Positions 36,838 through 46,155 of a DNA stretch of 64,000 nucleotides are shown here, piece after piece; within the stretch, counting starts at the first letter, position 1; each line of letters begins with the position of its first letter. A program made the translations under genes and the position numbers. This stretch comes from Pseudobdellovibrionaceae bacterium (GTDB taxonomy: Bacteria; Bdellovibrionota; Bdellovibrionia; Bdellovibrionales; Bdellovibrionaceae), in assembly GCA_947449255.1 (NCBI GenBank), contig CANFQX010000015.1, positions 17,380 through 81,379 of the forward strand, in the 5' to 3' direction. The notes under the pieces were generated by a model. It had not been told where the DNA came from, did no database searches, and worked only from the letters and a program-made list of their open reading frames with translations.

Positions 36838-37731
36838 TCAATAGACACTTACACCACAGGTCGTTACAGGTTGTGCTCCCTCTTTTAATTCAAGACTTAT
36901 TTCACACTCAAAGGGGATATCTAAAATTGTATCATCATTAAACACTTCTCTTGTTTCTTTGATTTCGTGAACAACATCAGTTTTGGTCCTATAAGCTGCA
37001 AATCCAACTTTTGAAAAATATTTGCCGATAATTCTGTCGACCAGAATTGAATTTCGGTCTGACTCAGAATAACCCACAGATTCTATCAATAATTCTTTGA
37101 CTATACTTCGTACTGCCGAATCTAAATTCCATGCTCTAATCTTTTTTCCATCCAAGGCCATCAGCTTGTCTCTCAACTTTTGTGCTTGATTTACTGCCAG
37201 ATAGTAATTTGTATTCGAAGCAGCCAACTCAACTTTCATTTTGTATTGACCAAGTCCCTCGGCTTTAAATATCTTTTCAATTTCAGCAGCACGATCCCTT
37301 GTTACAAAAAAACTTGTATTCACATAGGGTGCAGAATCGCCATTCACCGCCAGACTTTTCAAGAAGGAGGTTTTTTTGAAATCCAATTCAGATATTCCCA
37401 CCACTGTTTCATCTATGTTTCTAAGGACAGAAGAGTCAAAGGTGCCTAAGACTATAAACTTTCCTTGGGCATCAAGGGCCTGAGTTTCTTGATCGTTTAT
37501 GGTATTGTAAATACGAAGCGAGCAAAGGTTTTTCGAACCATTGGGCAAACATTCTAATTCTGAATGAAAACCTACAGGCAGGACATATCCATAGCCGGCA
37601 ACGCTTTTAAAAAAAGTCAGCCGTCCGATCTTTAATAAATTGTCCATACTCAATGTTGGACTGGCATTGACTATTGTCGCAAAAAGATTGGTTAATAGAA
37701 AAAATATGTGAGTCTTCATTTTTAGTTTCAT
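36838..37731 (-). CDS. Secreted protein of unknown function
   Basis: The 297-residue protein starts at the ATG at 37731, with AGGGGATAAAA just upstream; the frame is open further up, through a decayed neighbour. It opens with a signal peptide (MKLKMKTHIFFLLTNLFAT..., cleaved near VNA). The body mixes beta and helical patterns, carries two Cys near residue 50 and two near the C-terminus (one in TTCGVSVY), and has no TM segment. I recognise no family. The decayed lipoprotein follows directly, and a truncated secreted protein in the same frame precedes it. Confidence 0.72.
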   Translation of the reverse strand: MKLKMKTHIFFLLTNLFATIVNASPTLSMDNLLKIGRLTFFKSVAGYGYVLPVGFHSELECLPNGSKNLCSLRIYNTINDQETQALDAQGKFIVLGTFDSSVLRNIDETVVGISELDFKKTSFLKSLAVNGDSAPYVNTSFFVTRDRAAEIEKIFKAEGLGQYKMKVELAASNTNYYLAVNQAQKLRDKLMALDGKKIRAWNLDSAVRSIVKELLIESVGYSESDRNSILVDRIIGKYFSKVGFAAYRTKTDVVHEIKETREVFNDDTILDIPFECEISLELKEGAQPVTTCGVSVY

Positions 37732-38292
37732 TTTTATCCCCTGCCTAATTCCCATTCTGACGGTTATAGTTGATTCACTTTCTTTCACTTTTTGCGAATC
37801 CAGATCCATTTCAAAGTGATTGTATTCTTCTTGTCTCCTGCAATCAGTCCTCAGGGACCACGGTTTTCCTTGTCCCACCATCTTCTCGTCATGAATTTGC
37901 AAGGTGGGTTTAAAAATCATGGCAATGGCTTTATTAAGTGAATTGGAGTTATAAAATATTGGTTTGAGGTTAGATCTCGGAACATCCAAATTTTTAGCCA
38001 ACTTTAATAAAATTTACTCGTCGACAGAAGCCTGCACCCTATACATGAACATCAGTTGATTGATATCCCGAAAAATCTCTGACAGGGGCTCGCCGTCAGC
38101 ACCGATGACTGGCTCTACCATGGTCGGCACATACCAAAACAACCCACCAACTTTGTCATCCTGAAAGACCTGCAATTTGACTGTTCCCGAAGGCACTGCC
38201 ACATCAATGAGTGGCAGTGCCTTTGCCGCCTCTGAAATTGCGCAAGAGACTATAAATAACATGAAATTATTTATCGCTTTATGGATCCTCAT
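37732..38292 (-). pseudogene. Truncated secreted-protein gene, interrupted by TAA and fused in frame to its neighbour
   Basis: The ATG at 38292, with GAAAGGGAAATT upstream, begins a signal peptide and 92 codons ending at TAA 38014-38016. The same frame then stays open for 94 codons with protein-like composition (LKPIFYNSNSLN, FKPTLQIHDEKMVG) and runs without a stop into the start of the next gene at 37731. This suggests a longer gene that took a premature stop and lost its own end. A GLFWYVP segment resembles the YGYVLPVG segment of the following protein, hinting at a paralogous pair. If functional, only the 92-residue product would be made. Confidence 0.5.
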
Positions 38293-38944
38293 AATTTCCC
38301 TTTCATTAGGAAGATTTATCTTTGAAGCCAAAACATAAAATGTTCTGCACAAATCCAACAAAGCAAGACTTGGGCCCTTGCCATTATTAGAACTGGTAGA
38401 ATTGAGGATTTTAAATTTGAATGTCCGTAGAAAATGTCCGAAAACCGTTCGGACAAAAGACATCTTAAGACAAAACTTACTGAGGGCTTAAGAAAAAAGT
38501 ATACCTGGATTAAGAAAAGTGGCTTTCACGCAAAAATGTATTCCCTCGTAATTTCAAAGCATTGAGTGCTCGTTTGAAATCCTACCGTCCTCACCACTAC
38601 TTTGCCCATATTGGGACTTAAACATTAGTGGGGACATATGGTGGTGTGCTCGTCTCGCCATTTGTGGCGTTCAGCTTTGAGACTTCTGGACTTCGCCTTA
38701 CCCAAAGTAACCTTAACAAAACAAAGAGCAATTCTCATGGAGAAAATCGTATCCTTGATTTCTTGCACCCAGCTCCTGCCCTCACTCTATTGTTGGTCCA
38801 CGCCCCTGATTCCAGAATTTTATTTGAATTCAAGATATACTCATCCACGCGAGATTTAAAATATTCTCGTGTGAATAACCAAAATTTTTTGAAGACCTAT
38901 TTAGCCTCTAACGCAGTGAGTGGCAAAAAGGTACGGCGTACCTT
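38293..38944. other. Intergenic region upstream of the decayed genes, 652 bp
   Basis: The region shows no confident gene. Two short plus-strand frames (38628-38948 and 38638-38859) lack ribosome sites and look random. Three TGTCCG-type hexamers lie at 38422-38455 and may be an operator for the minus-strand gene at 38292. Confidence 0.4.
38422..38455. promoter_or_regulatory. Possible operator: TGTCCG direct and inverted repeats
   Basis: TGTCCG occurs at 38422 and 38435 (13 bases apart) and its reverse complement CGGACA at 38450, so the second and third copies form an inverted repeat with a 9-base spacer. The cluster lies about 130-160 bases upstream of the gene starting at 38292. The spacing suits a dimeric regulator, but no regulator gene is adjacent. 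Confidence 0.35.
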
Positions 38945-38947
38945 TTA
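38924..38947 (-). terminator. lamB terminator overlapping the stop codon
   Basis: On the minus strand the lamB TAA is followed at once by AAAAGGTAC, loop GCC, GTACCTTTT and another T. The 9-bp stem (plus-strand arms 38926-38934 and 38938-38946) overlaps the stop codon bases, so a translating ribosome at the stop could interfere with it. Confidence 0.8.
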
Positions 38948-40234
38948 AAACCAAGCTTCGAATTGATAGCCTAGGGAGGTGCCTTCAGTTTTGTTTGCGA
39001 AGGTTGGCGCGTCTTGCGCGATATAGCTTTGATTCCCTGAATTCCATAAGGAGTGAGTCACAAACACCCGCATCACTGGACGCCCCCAAATGCTTTTGCT
39101 GAGGGACAACTGGGAGGCCACTGTCAATCGGCTGAGCTCACGATCACCGACCATAACTCCAGCATTCTCTTCGCTATCATCTTTAAAGTGAGAGTAACCA
39201 GCTTCAAAGACCCACTGAAAACGGTCCGACACAAAATAAATAGGCCGCACACCCAGAGCTTGCCACTGGTGATTACTACCCGTTCCACTTTTATTGCCGT
39301 TGTCACCAAACTCTCCGGCGAGGCCCAGCATGAAGGCCCAACGATCGCTCACATCGTGAGTCCAGTCTTCGACCCAGCGAAGATTCCAGGCTCTATTTTG
39401 ACTGTTCTCAGAGGCTGGAACAGCGCTGTTTGCATAAATATTAAAGTCCTTCATTGTGCCCTTGCCATAAAACAGTGAAAAATTATTTTTTCCCTCGTAG
39501 ACAGGGCCTTCAACTCGAACCGCTAAAGAATATCCATCTGTAGATTGGTACTGATTGGCTCCCTCGCTGCTTGCAGGGGCCCAAGCGTAAACAGCCCAGG
39601 CGTTCAATTTTTGTTCTGCAAAAAAAGGTTGCGATTGGTAACGCAAATCGAGCGCTTGTAAAACGGGCCGCCCCACAGAAGTTTTCGTGAGGGTTTCGTT
39701 GGCTTGAATTAAATGTGCGATAGAAAAGTGTCCCTGGCCCAGTGGGATTTTTTCAATGCCTGCACCCACGCCACTCATGTCCGCATAATAGTACCAATCA
39801 AAAATATTTAAATCGACATCACGATAAAAGCGCTTACCAATCCAAAATTGACCTTCGATTTCGGAAAATCCGCCGGCTTTAACAAAAGCTTCCAATTGGT
39901 TGATGTCACGATTTGCTGCAGCTTCCCACTGTCTGGCGCCTGCAGCCCCATTCTGAAGGCGCACCTGAGTCATGAAATAAACTGGATCTAGCTTTTCAGC
40001 TTTCTTATTATGAAAGGTTATTGCTAGCTCCGAATAGAAACTGCATTCATTACCTAAGCGCATGAAATTACTAGGAATTCCATGACTATTGAAACACTCC
40101 TGCTTGCCACCCTGAAGATTTAATCCGGTGCCTCCACGCAAATAGCCCGAAAAATCAGCATCTATTGCTAGAGCTTCTCCACTCCAGATTATAAATAAGA
40201 TTTTAGTTAGCAGCGACAAGCTTAATCTTTTCAT
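38945..40234 (-). CDS. lamB: Maltoporin, LamB-type outer-membrane channel
   Basis: The 429-residue protein starts at the ATG at 40234, placed by AAGGGGCTAAA. It has a signal peptide (1-22) and begins DADFSGYLRGGTGLNLQGG, the usual start of LamB/ScrY porins, with the early Cys pair (near 42 and 61). The chain ends in an aromatic terminal strand (YQFEAWF) as expected for a Bam substrate. It would let maltodextrins cross the outer membrane. It is divergent from the pullulanase gene across 93 bases, so one regulator could control both. Confidence 0.92.
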   Translation of the reverse strand: MKRLSLSLLTKILFIIWSGEALAIDADFSGYLRGGTGLNLQGGKQECFNSHGIPSNFMRLGNECSFYSELAITFHNKKAEKLDPVYFMTQVRLQNGAAGARQWEAAANRDINQLEAFVKAGGFSEIEGQFWIGKRFYRDVDLNIFDWYYYADMSGVGAGIEKIPLGQGHFSIAHLIQANETLTKTSVGRPVLQALDLRYQSQPFFAEQKLNAWAVYAWAPASSEGANQYQSTDGYSLAVRVEGPVYEGKNNFSLFYGKGTMKDFNIYANSAVPASENSQNRAWNLRWVEDWTHDVSDRWAFMLGLAGEFGDNGNKSGTGSNHQWQALGVRPIYFVSDRFQWVFEAGYSHFKDDSEENAGVMVGDRELSRLTVASQLSLSKSIWGRPVMRVFVTHSLWNSGNQSYIAQDAPTFANKTEGTSLGYQFEAWF

Positions 40235-40327
40235 TTTAGCCCCTTGAAAAAGAGAATGGATACCCATAAAGTCTGCGCCTGGCCACAGATTACGCAACCA
40301 GACTGATATTTCCCTGAGGGGGGATTT
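40235..40327. promoter_or_regulatory. Divergent promoter region between lamB and pullulanase genes
   Basis: Only 93 bases separate the starts of the maltoporin gene (minus) and the pullulanase gene (plus), so both promoters and any maltose-type operator must lie here or within the gene starts. The GAGGGGGGA site near 40316 serves the pullulanase TTG. I see no recognisable operator palindrome, and no MalT/LacI-type regulator is encoded nearby. Confidence 0.5.
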
Positions 40328-43072
40328 TTGAAGAGAACTCTTTGGACAATATTAAATTTATTTTTATGTTCAATTCTAATCCATGGTTTTTTAGCCCTTG
40401 GAAACACTGCTTTTGCATCGACCTTACAAAGTTCTCCAATTCAATTTCCAATTGATGCCAAATCATTTTCTCAATCCTTTCAGTTTATCAATTCAATGGG
40501 TGTTGCGCGGGCGCAATGGCTGGACTCTTCAACCATTTTACTGCGACTTCCCCCTGGACTGTATGTCAGCTCAAACAGCACACAGTTTCATTTAGTAGAC
40601 ACCACACTCTCTCTGCGAGAGGGATCATCTACCGATCTTCCGTTGATATCTGTTCAAGGCAGCTATGCTCTCCTGAGCACTTCACAAATAAATCTTGGTG
40701 ACTTGGATAGACTGATCACACTGCCCTTGAAGATTGTTGTAACAAACAACACGAAGCAAATTCTAGACTCTACGGCAATTCAATATGCGGGAATTCTGGA
40801 CGAACGATTCTATTATAATGGAGACGACTTAGGTGCACAATGTTCCTATTCAAGTTGTCTCTTAAAGATCTGGGCCCCCACTGCAAAAAATGTGCGAGTT
40901 GTTTTTGATCACCAGGAGCCACTTCAAGCACAACGCGGATCTTCAGGTGTGTGGAGTCTGACTCTGCCCTATGAATATAAAAACTCATTCTATCAATATG
41001 AAATTCAAGTTTACCAGCCCATCACGGATCGCATTGAAACCTCTTTGGTGACTGACCCCTACAGCAAAAGCCTTTCTTTAAATGGAACAAGAAGCCAGCT
41101 CGTCGATTTAAATTCACCTGAGACTATGCCTTCGGGTTGGACTTATTTACCAAAGCCCGTTTTGCGATCCCTGAATGATGCCATTATTTATGAACTGCAT
41201 ATTCGTGATTTTAGCTCTCAAGATGGATCTGTGACGCCGGAATTGCGGGGAACTTACTTGGCTTTCACTGAGCCCAAGTCTTCCGGTGTTCGACACTTGC
41301 GAGCCTTGGCTGATGCCGGCCTCACCCATTTGCATTTAATGCCCTTCAATGATTTTGGGAGTGTTAATGAAGATAAAAAAACCTGGGAAAATTATTCTGG
41401 GCTGAGCTCGAACTTGCAAGAGCCCCAAAGTGTCATTGGCGGAATCAAAGACACCGACCCCTTCAACTGGGGTTACGATCCTGTTCATTATTTTGCTCCT
41501 GAGGGAAGTTATGCTGTGAATGGTGAGGGAGTCTCTCGCCTTCGCGAAGTGCGCTCCATGGTTCAGAGCATTAATGGAATGGGTCTTCGAGTTGTTCAAG
41601 ATGTTGTTTTTAACCACACCTTTGCTGGAGGTCTTGAACCCTACTCTATTTTTGATAAAATAGTTCCGCTCTATTATTATCGCCTCGATGACCAAGGCAA
41701 TGCCATGACTTCATCCTGCTGCAGAGACACGGCCAGTGAGCATCGCATGATGGAAAAATTGATGATCGATAGCGTGGTTTCGTGGGCAAAAAATTATAAA
41801 CTAGATGGCTTTCGCTTTGATCTTATTTCTTTTCACTCCAAATCAACAATGATTCGCCTCAAGGACACTTTAAGATCTTTGGATATTCATCGTGATGGAG
41901 TGGATGGTTCAAAAATCTTAATCTATGGAGAGGGCTGGAGCTTTGGGTCTTTGTTTGATCGCAATCCACAAGAATCAATGACCTTAGAAAATTCAGCTGG
42001 CTCTGAAATTGGACTTTTTAATGATCGCTTGCGTGATGCTATCCGCGGCGGCACGACCAATTCATCTGAAAAATCAGATCAAGGATTTGCAACGGGTCTT
42101 TATTTTGACTTTAATCAAGAGCCTGCCAATCGCAACACCCCCACCGATCTTAATGCACAAAAAGATAAAATTTTACATTTCGGCGACGTCATAAAGGTTG
42201 GCCTTGCTGGAAATCTGAAAGACTTTAAATTCAAAGAGCACCTGGGATCGACCTTGCGAGGTGGTGACTTAAAATTCCGTGGAACTGTTGTTGGCTGTGC
42301 TGAACAGGCCATTGAAACCATCAATTATGTTTCAATTCACGATGGCTATACACTCTGGGATTCAATTGCAGCGAAGGCACCTTTCTATACCCAAGGACGA
42401 AATCCTATGACCGCCAGTGCCGACGATCGCCAGCGCATGCAGCAGCTGGCGATGGCAATACCAATGTTGGGCCAGGGCCTTCCTATTTTCGAGGCTGGCA
42501 CAGAAGTTTTACGCTCTAAAAATGGCGATCAAGACAGTTACAATTCTGGAGATTTCTTTAATCGCATCGATTGGACCGGCACGACAAACAATTGGGGTCG
42601 CGGACTTCCACCCGCTTGGAAAAACCTTGATGATTGGAACTTCTGGCGACCACGCTTGGTGGATTCGTCGCTTCAAATCACACAAGATCAAATTGTCAGG
42701 ACAAACACTTATTTTAAAGCCCTCTTAAGGGTTCGACAAAGCTCGGATCTATTTAAGCTCAATACTCTAGAAAAAATATCTCATCACTTAAGCTTCATCG
42801 ACAATGAGGATCAAGCCGAGCCCGGCCTTATTGTGATGAAACTGGAAAACGCCAAAGAAAAACTTTTGATTATGATCAATGCTTCACGTGAAGCACGCCT
42901 TTTTAGGAATAAAAACCTCCAGGATTCCTGGATTCTTCATCCCTACTTTGATGCGCAAGTCGATTCGAGATTGAGCGAGGTGGTTTTAAATCCAACTCAA
43001 AACTCCGCCCAAATCCCAGGTCGCACAACCGTTGTTTTAACATTACAGTCAACTGAGAGATCGCAACAATGA
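40328..43072 (+). CDS. pulA: Exported type I pullulanase (GH13)
   Basis: It cuts alpha-1,6 branches of pullulan, starch and glycogen. The 914-residue protein begins at a TTG, chosen because a GAGGGGGGA site precedes it and a signal peptide follows (about 1-30). The order is an N-terminal beta domain (about 40-160), a CBM48-like domain (about 165-275), and the GH13 barrel (about 280-760). Catalytic residues lie in DGFRFDLISFH (Asp), ILIYGEGWSFG (Glu) and VSIHDGYTLWD (Asp), and NWGYDPVHYFAPEGSYA is the type I signature. It overlaps the next gene by four bases (ATGA), so the two are coupled in translation. Confidence 0.94.
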   Translation: MKRTLWTILNLFLCSILIHGFLALGNTAFASTLQSSPIQFPIDAKSFSQSFQFINSMGVARAQWLDSSTILLRLPPGLYVSSNSTQFHLVDTTLSLREGSSTDLPLISVQGSYALLSTSQINLGDLDRLITLPLKIVVTNNTKQILDSTAIQYAGILDERFYYNGDDLGAQCSYSSCLLKIWAPTAKNVRVVFDHQEPLQAQRGSSGVWSLTLPYEYKNSFYQYEIQVYQPITDRIETSLVTDPYSKSLSLNGTRSQLVDLNSPETMPSGWTYLPKPVLRSLNDAIIYELHIRDFSSQDGSVTPELRGTYLAFTEPKSSGVRHLRALADAGLTHLHLMPFNDFGSVNEDKKTWENYSGLSSNLQEPQSVIGGIKDTDPFNWGYDPVHYFAPEGSYAVNGEGVSRLREVRSMVQSINGMGLRVVQDVVFNHTFAGGLEPYSIFDKIVPLYYYRLDDQGNAMTSSCCRDTASEHRMMEKLMIDSVVSWAKNYKLDGFRFDLISFHSKSTMIRLKDTLRSLDIHRDGVDGSKILIYGEGWSFGSLFDRNPQESMTLENSAGSEIGLFNDRLRDAIRGGTTNSSEKSDQGFATGLYFDFNQEPANRNTPTDLNAQKDKILHFGDVIKVGLAGNLKDFKFKEHLGSTLRGGDLKFRGTVVGCAEQAIETINYVSIHDGYTLWDSIAAKAPFYTQGRNPMTASADDRQRMQQLAMAIPMLGQGLPIFEAGTEVLRSKNGDQDSYNSGDFFNRIDWTGTTNNWGRGLPPAWKNLDDWNFWRPRLVDSSLQITQDQIVRTNTYFKALLRVRQSSDLFKLNTLEKISHHLSFIDNEDQAEPGLIVMKLENAKEKLLIMINASREARLFRNKNLQDSWILHPYFDAQVDSRLSEVVLNPTQNSAQIPGRTTVVLTLQSTERSQQ

Positions 43073-45336
43073 AGTTTCAACTTTTGAGTTATTTTAAAGT
43101 TTTTTTTGTTCTTTATATTAGTTCTTTTGCTTTTTCAGCCAACTCATCAGGAGTCTTAGAGCCCTCTGCAAATTTAAAAACAAACAAGCCACCTCAACTT
43201 CGAATTCAACTTTGGCATCAAATGATTTATGGTCACCGCCAAGTTTTATCTGAAGCACTACGTCAGTATGAAAAAGAAAACCCAGGACTTGTTATTCAGG
43301 AAACCTATCGTGAAACGGAAGAGTTGCGCTCGGGCTTCCAAGCCGCTGCGATGGGTGGAAGTGGACCAGAGTTAGTGTATGGTCCCAGTGACCAAATTGG
43401 CCCCTTTGCGGCGATGAATATCATTCGCCCACTGGATGATATTTTCACAAGCGACCTGTTTTCAAAATTTGATCCGCTGGCCACACCCATCTATCAAGGA
43501 CATCACTATATGCTCGGTGGTGTTGTTGGAAATCACTTGATGCTTATTTACAATAAAAAAATATTAGACCGACCACCACAAAATTCTGATGAATTGATTG
43601 AAATTGGCAAGAATTTTACCATCGATGAAGACGGTGATGGGAAAATTGATCGCTATGGCTTAGTTTTTAATTATACAGAGCCCTTCTTTTTTGCGCCTTT
43701 TATTTCTGCTTACGGTGACTCCTTGATGACAGCAGATGGAAAACCTAATCTGAACACTCTGGGTTTGAAAAAAACTTTTCAATTTATCTTGGACCTTCGT
43801 GATAAATATAAAATCATTCCTAAAGAATGTGATTATGAAACAGCGAATGCTTTATTCAAACAAGGCAAAGCCGCCATGCTCATCAATGGTGATTGGTCCT
43901 GGGGCGATTACAAAGATGCTAAAATTGATTTTGGCATAGCACGAATCCCCTTGATTTCTGAAACCAAGAAGTGGCCAAGCCCCCTGGTCGGCACGGCTGG
44001 GTATTCTTTAAATATTAATATGCGCAGCCCCGAGCATCTTCGGGCCGCAGTCAATGTGATGAAATATTTGACCTCTGAAAAAATTCAACTGCTCTTCACT
44101 GAAAAAGTGGGAGTTCTTCCTTCATTGCTCGCTTTGCGCTCGAATCCTTTGATTAAAGAAAATTCCCTTTTGCAAATTTCAGTCAATATCATGGAGGTGG
44201 GCTCTCCAATGCCTGTCATTCCTGAAGCTCGGGCCGTTTGGGACAGTTTGCGCATCCAATATCAAAAACTTTTAGCAGGATCAGTGACTCCTGAAGAAGC
44301 AGCTCGCGATGCCCAAAAAATGAGTGAGTCACAGATTCACGATATGAATGAAATCTTGCAGCCTGATTTTTCAGCGCTGATACTCAAGCTTTTTATTATG
44401 ATCGGTGGCCTCTGGCTTTGTTGGGCATCACGCGGTTCCATCGTCAGCTTTATTAAAGGTTTTCATGGCCCGCAAAGGTTTGTCTATTTCATGATGCTTC
44501 CAGCTTTCATTGGAATCTTTGCCGTGATCATCTACCCCTTCTTTTACAATATCGCGATCTCATTTTCGAACTTCAGCTTGCGGACCTTTCAAGACTGGTC
44601 GATCATCGGTGTGCGAAACTATATTGATGCCCTTACTGATGCGCGAATTTATGCTTTATTTGGAAAAACAATCATTTGGACTGTGGTCAATGTCTTCTTC
44701 CATGTGACCATTGGTGTTTTCCTAGCGGTCATTATCAATCAGACCATGCCTGTCAAAGGATTTTGGCGGACCCTTTTTATTATTCCATGGGCTGTTCCTC
44801 AATACATCACGGCCCTCACTTGGCGGGGAATGTTCAATCAAGAATATGGCCCCATCAATATCTTTTTACAGAAATATCTCCATTTGTCTCCGGTGCAGTG
44901 GCTCAGCCAACCTTTCACGGCATTTGCTGCGTGCATCTTAACGAATGTCTGGTTGGGTTTTCCGTTTATGATGATTGTTGCTCTTGGTGGTTTGCAATCC
45001 ATTCCCCATTCGCTCTATGAAGCGGCCTTCTTGGATAGAGCCAATGCCTGGCAGCGGTTTAAACATATCACACTTCCGCTGCTCATGCCCGTTATGGTGC
45101 CTGCTGCTTTGCTGGGTTGTATTTGGACTTTTAATAATTTGAATATCGTCTGGTTGGTCAGTAATGCCGGAGAACCCGGTGATCAAACACATATTTTGGT
45201 CAGCTATGTTTATAAAGCTGCGTTTAATCTCTATCGATATGGATATGCTGCTGCCGTTTCAGTTTTAATTTTCTTAATTCTGGTTCTTTGGAGCTTGGGA
45301 TCCCTTCTCAGTCAGTATAAGAAGGAGACAAAATAA
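43069..45336 (+). CDS. Maltodextrin ABC importer: MalE-like binding protein fused to MalF-like permease
   Basis: One 755-residue protein holds what are normally two proteins. After a signal peptide (1-23), residues about 45-430 form a CUT1 extracellular solute-binding domain (AAMGGSGPELVYGPSD, LINGDWSWGDYK). An extra helix (about 438-458) then crosses the membrane, and residues about 465-755 form a MalF-type permease with the EAA motif EAAFLDRANAWQRF near 647. The extra helix brings the chain from periplasm to cytoplasm so the permease keeps normal topology. The fusion places one tethered binding domain per transporter. No free malE is present in the window. It overlaps malG by one base (TAATG). 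Confidence 0.9.
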   Translation: MKFQLLSYFKVFFVLYISSFAFSANSSGVLEPSANLKTNKPPQLRIQLWHQMIYGHRQVLSEALRQYEKENPGLVIQETYRETEELRSGFQAAAMGGSGPELVYGPSDQIGPFAAMNIIRPLDDIFTSDLFSKFDPLATPIYQGHHYMLGGVVGNHLMLIYNKKILDRPPQNSDELIEIGKNFTIDEDGDGKIDRYGLVFNYTEPFFFAPFISAYGDSLMTADGKPNLNTLGLKKTFQFILDLRDKYKIIPKECDYETANALFKQGKAAMLINGDWSWGDYKDAKIDFGIARIPLISETKKWPSPLVGTAGYSLNINMRSPEHLRAAVNVMKYLTSEKIQLLFTEKVGVLPSLLALRSNPLIKENSLLQISVNIMEVGSPMPVIPEARAVWDSLRIQYQKLLAGSVTPEEAARDAQKMSESQIHDMNEILQPDFSALILKLFIMIGGLWLCWASRGSIVSFIKGFHGPQRFVYFMMLPAFIGIFAVIIYPFFYNIAISFSNFSLRTFQDWSIIGVRNYIDALTDARIYALFGKTIIWTVVNVFFHVTIGVFLAVIINQTMPVKGFWRTLFIIPWAVPQYITALTWRGMFNQEYGPINIFLQKYLHLSPVQWLSQPFTAFAACILTNVWLGFPFMMIVALGGLQSIPHSLYEAAFLDRANAWQRFKHITLPLLMPVMVPAALLGCIWTFNNLNIVWLVSNAGEPGDQTHILVSYVYKAAFNLYRYGYAAAVSVLIFLILVLWSLGSLLSQYKKETK

Positions 45337-46154
45337 TGATTAAAAAAATTCTTGCTTGGTTGAGCATTCTTCTTTTCGCAGTTTTTTCTATTTACCCTAT
45401 GTTGTACGTTCTTTCAGTTTCACTGCGTGGAGACAATGCCTTCCAGTCGCATTCCTTAGAGATTTTTACCGCCAACTCGACTGTAAAAAACTTTTATACT
45501 TTACTTTGGGAAACAGATTTTTTGATCTGGATGAGAAATTCATTATTTATTTCGACGGTGACGACGCTGCTTGGTGTTTCTTTCGCCTCCACGAGTGCTT
45601 ATGCCCTCTCACGATATCGATTCCGCGGACGCAATATGATGCTTTTTTCATTATTGGCAACTCAGATGTTTCCTTCAACCATGCTGATCTTACCCTTTTA
45701 CATCATCCTATCTAAACTGCATTTAATTGATAATTTTTGGGGCTTATTTATCATTTATTCCTCCACCGCTTTGCCTTTTTGTGTTTGGCAAATGAAGTCT
45801 TATTATGACACTGTTCCTAAAGAGCTTGAGGAAGCGGCACTCTTGGACGGTTGCTCTCAGTGGATGACTTTTTATAAAATCATTTTGCCTATTTCATCAC
45901 CAGCCCTAGTGATAACCGCATTGTTCAGTTTTATGAGCAGTTGGAGTGAATATGTTATTGCAGCTGTTGTCTTGCAAGATCCTCAACTGTATACTTTGCC
46001 GCTAGGACTTCGCTCATTCCAGGCAAGTCTTGCAACGCAGTGGGGACTGTATGCCGCGGGCGCATTGATTGTCTGTGTTCCTGTTTTAATTTTATTTATC
46101 AGTATTTCACGTTATCTGGTTTCAGGTCTAACGATGGGAAGCGTGAAGGGTTAA
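45336..46154 (+). CDS. malG: Maltodextrin ABC importer permease MalG
   Basis: The second membrane subunit of the CUT1 importer, 272 residues with six TM helices. The cytoplasmic EAA loop EEAALLDGCSQWMTFYKIIL (about 166-185), which docks on MalK, is intact. Its start overlaps the stop of the fused binding-protein/permease gene, and malK follows after one base, so the three are one operon. Confidence 0.94.
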   Translation: MIKKILAWLSILLFAVFSIYPMLYVLSVSLRGDNAFQSHSLEIFTANSTVKNFYTLLWETDFLIWMRNSLFISTVTTLLGVSFASTSAYALSRYRFRGRNMMLFSLLATQMFPSTMLILPFYIILSKLHLIDNFWGLFIIYSSTALPFCVWQMKSYYDTVPKELEEAALLDGCSQWMTFYKIILPISSPALVITALFSFMSSWSEYVIAAVVLQDPQLYTLPLGLRSFQASLATQWGLYAAGALIVCVPVLILFISISRYLVSGLTMGSVKG

Positions 46155-46155
46155 T

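Noticed and set aside
27601..38016. Genome-wide stop-codon recoding to explain in-frame TAG/TAA in three genes
   Set aside because: Neighbouring genes end normally at TAA, TAG and TGA, and the affected genes also carry other lesions, so decay is simpler.
38628..38948. 106-codon plus-strand frame upstream of the lamB end
   Set aside because: No ribosome site, a competing overlapping frame, and it runs through the lamB terminator.
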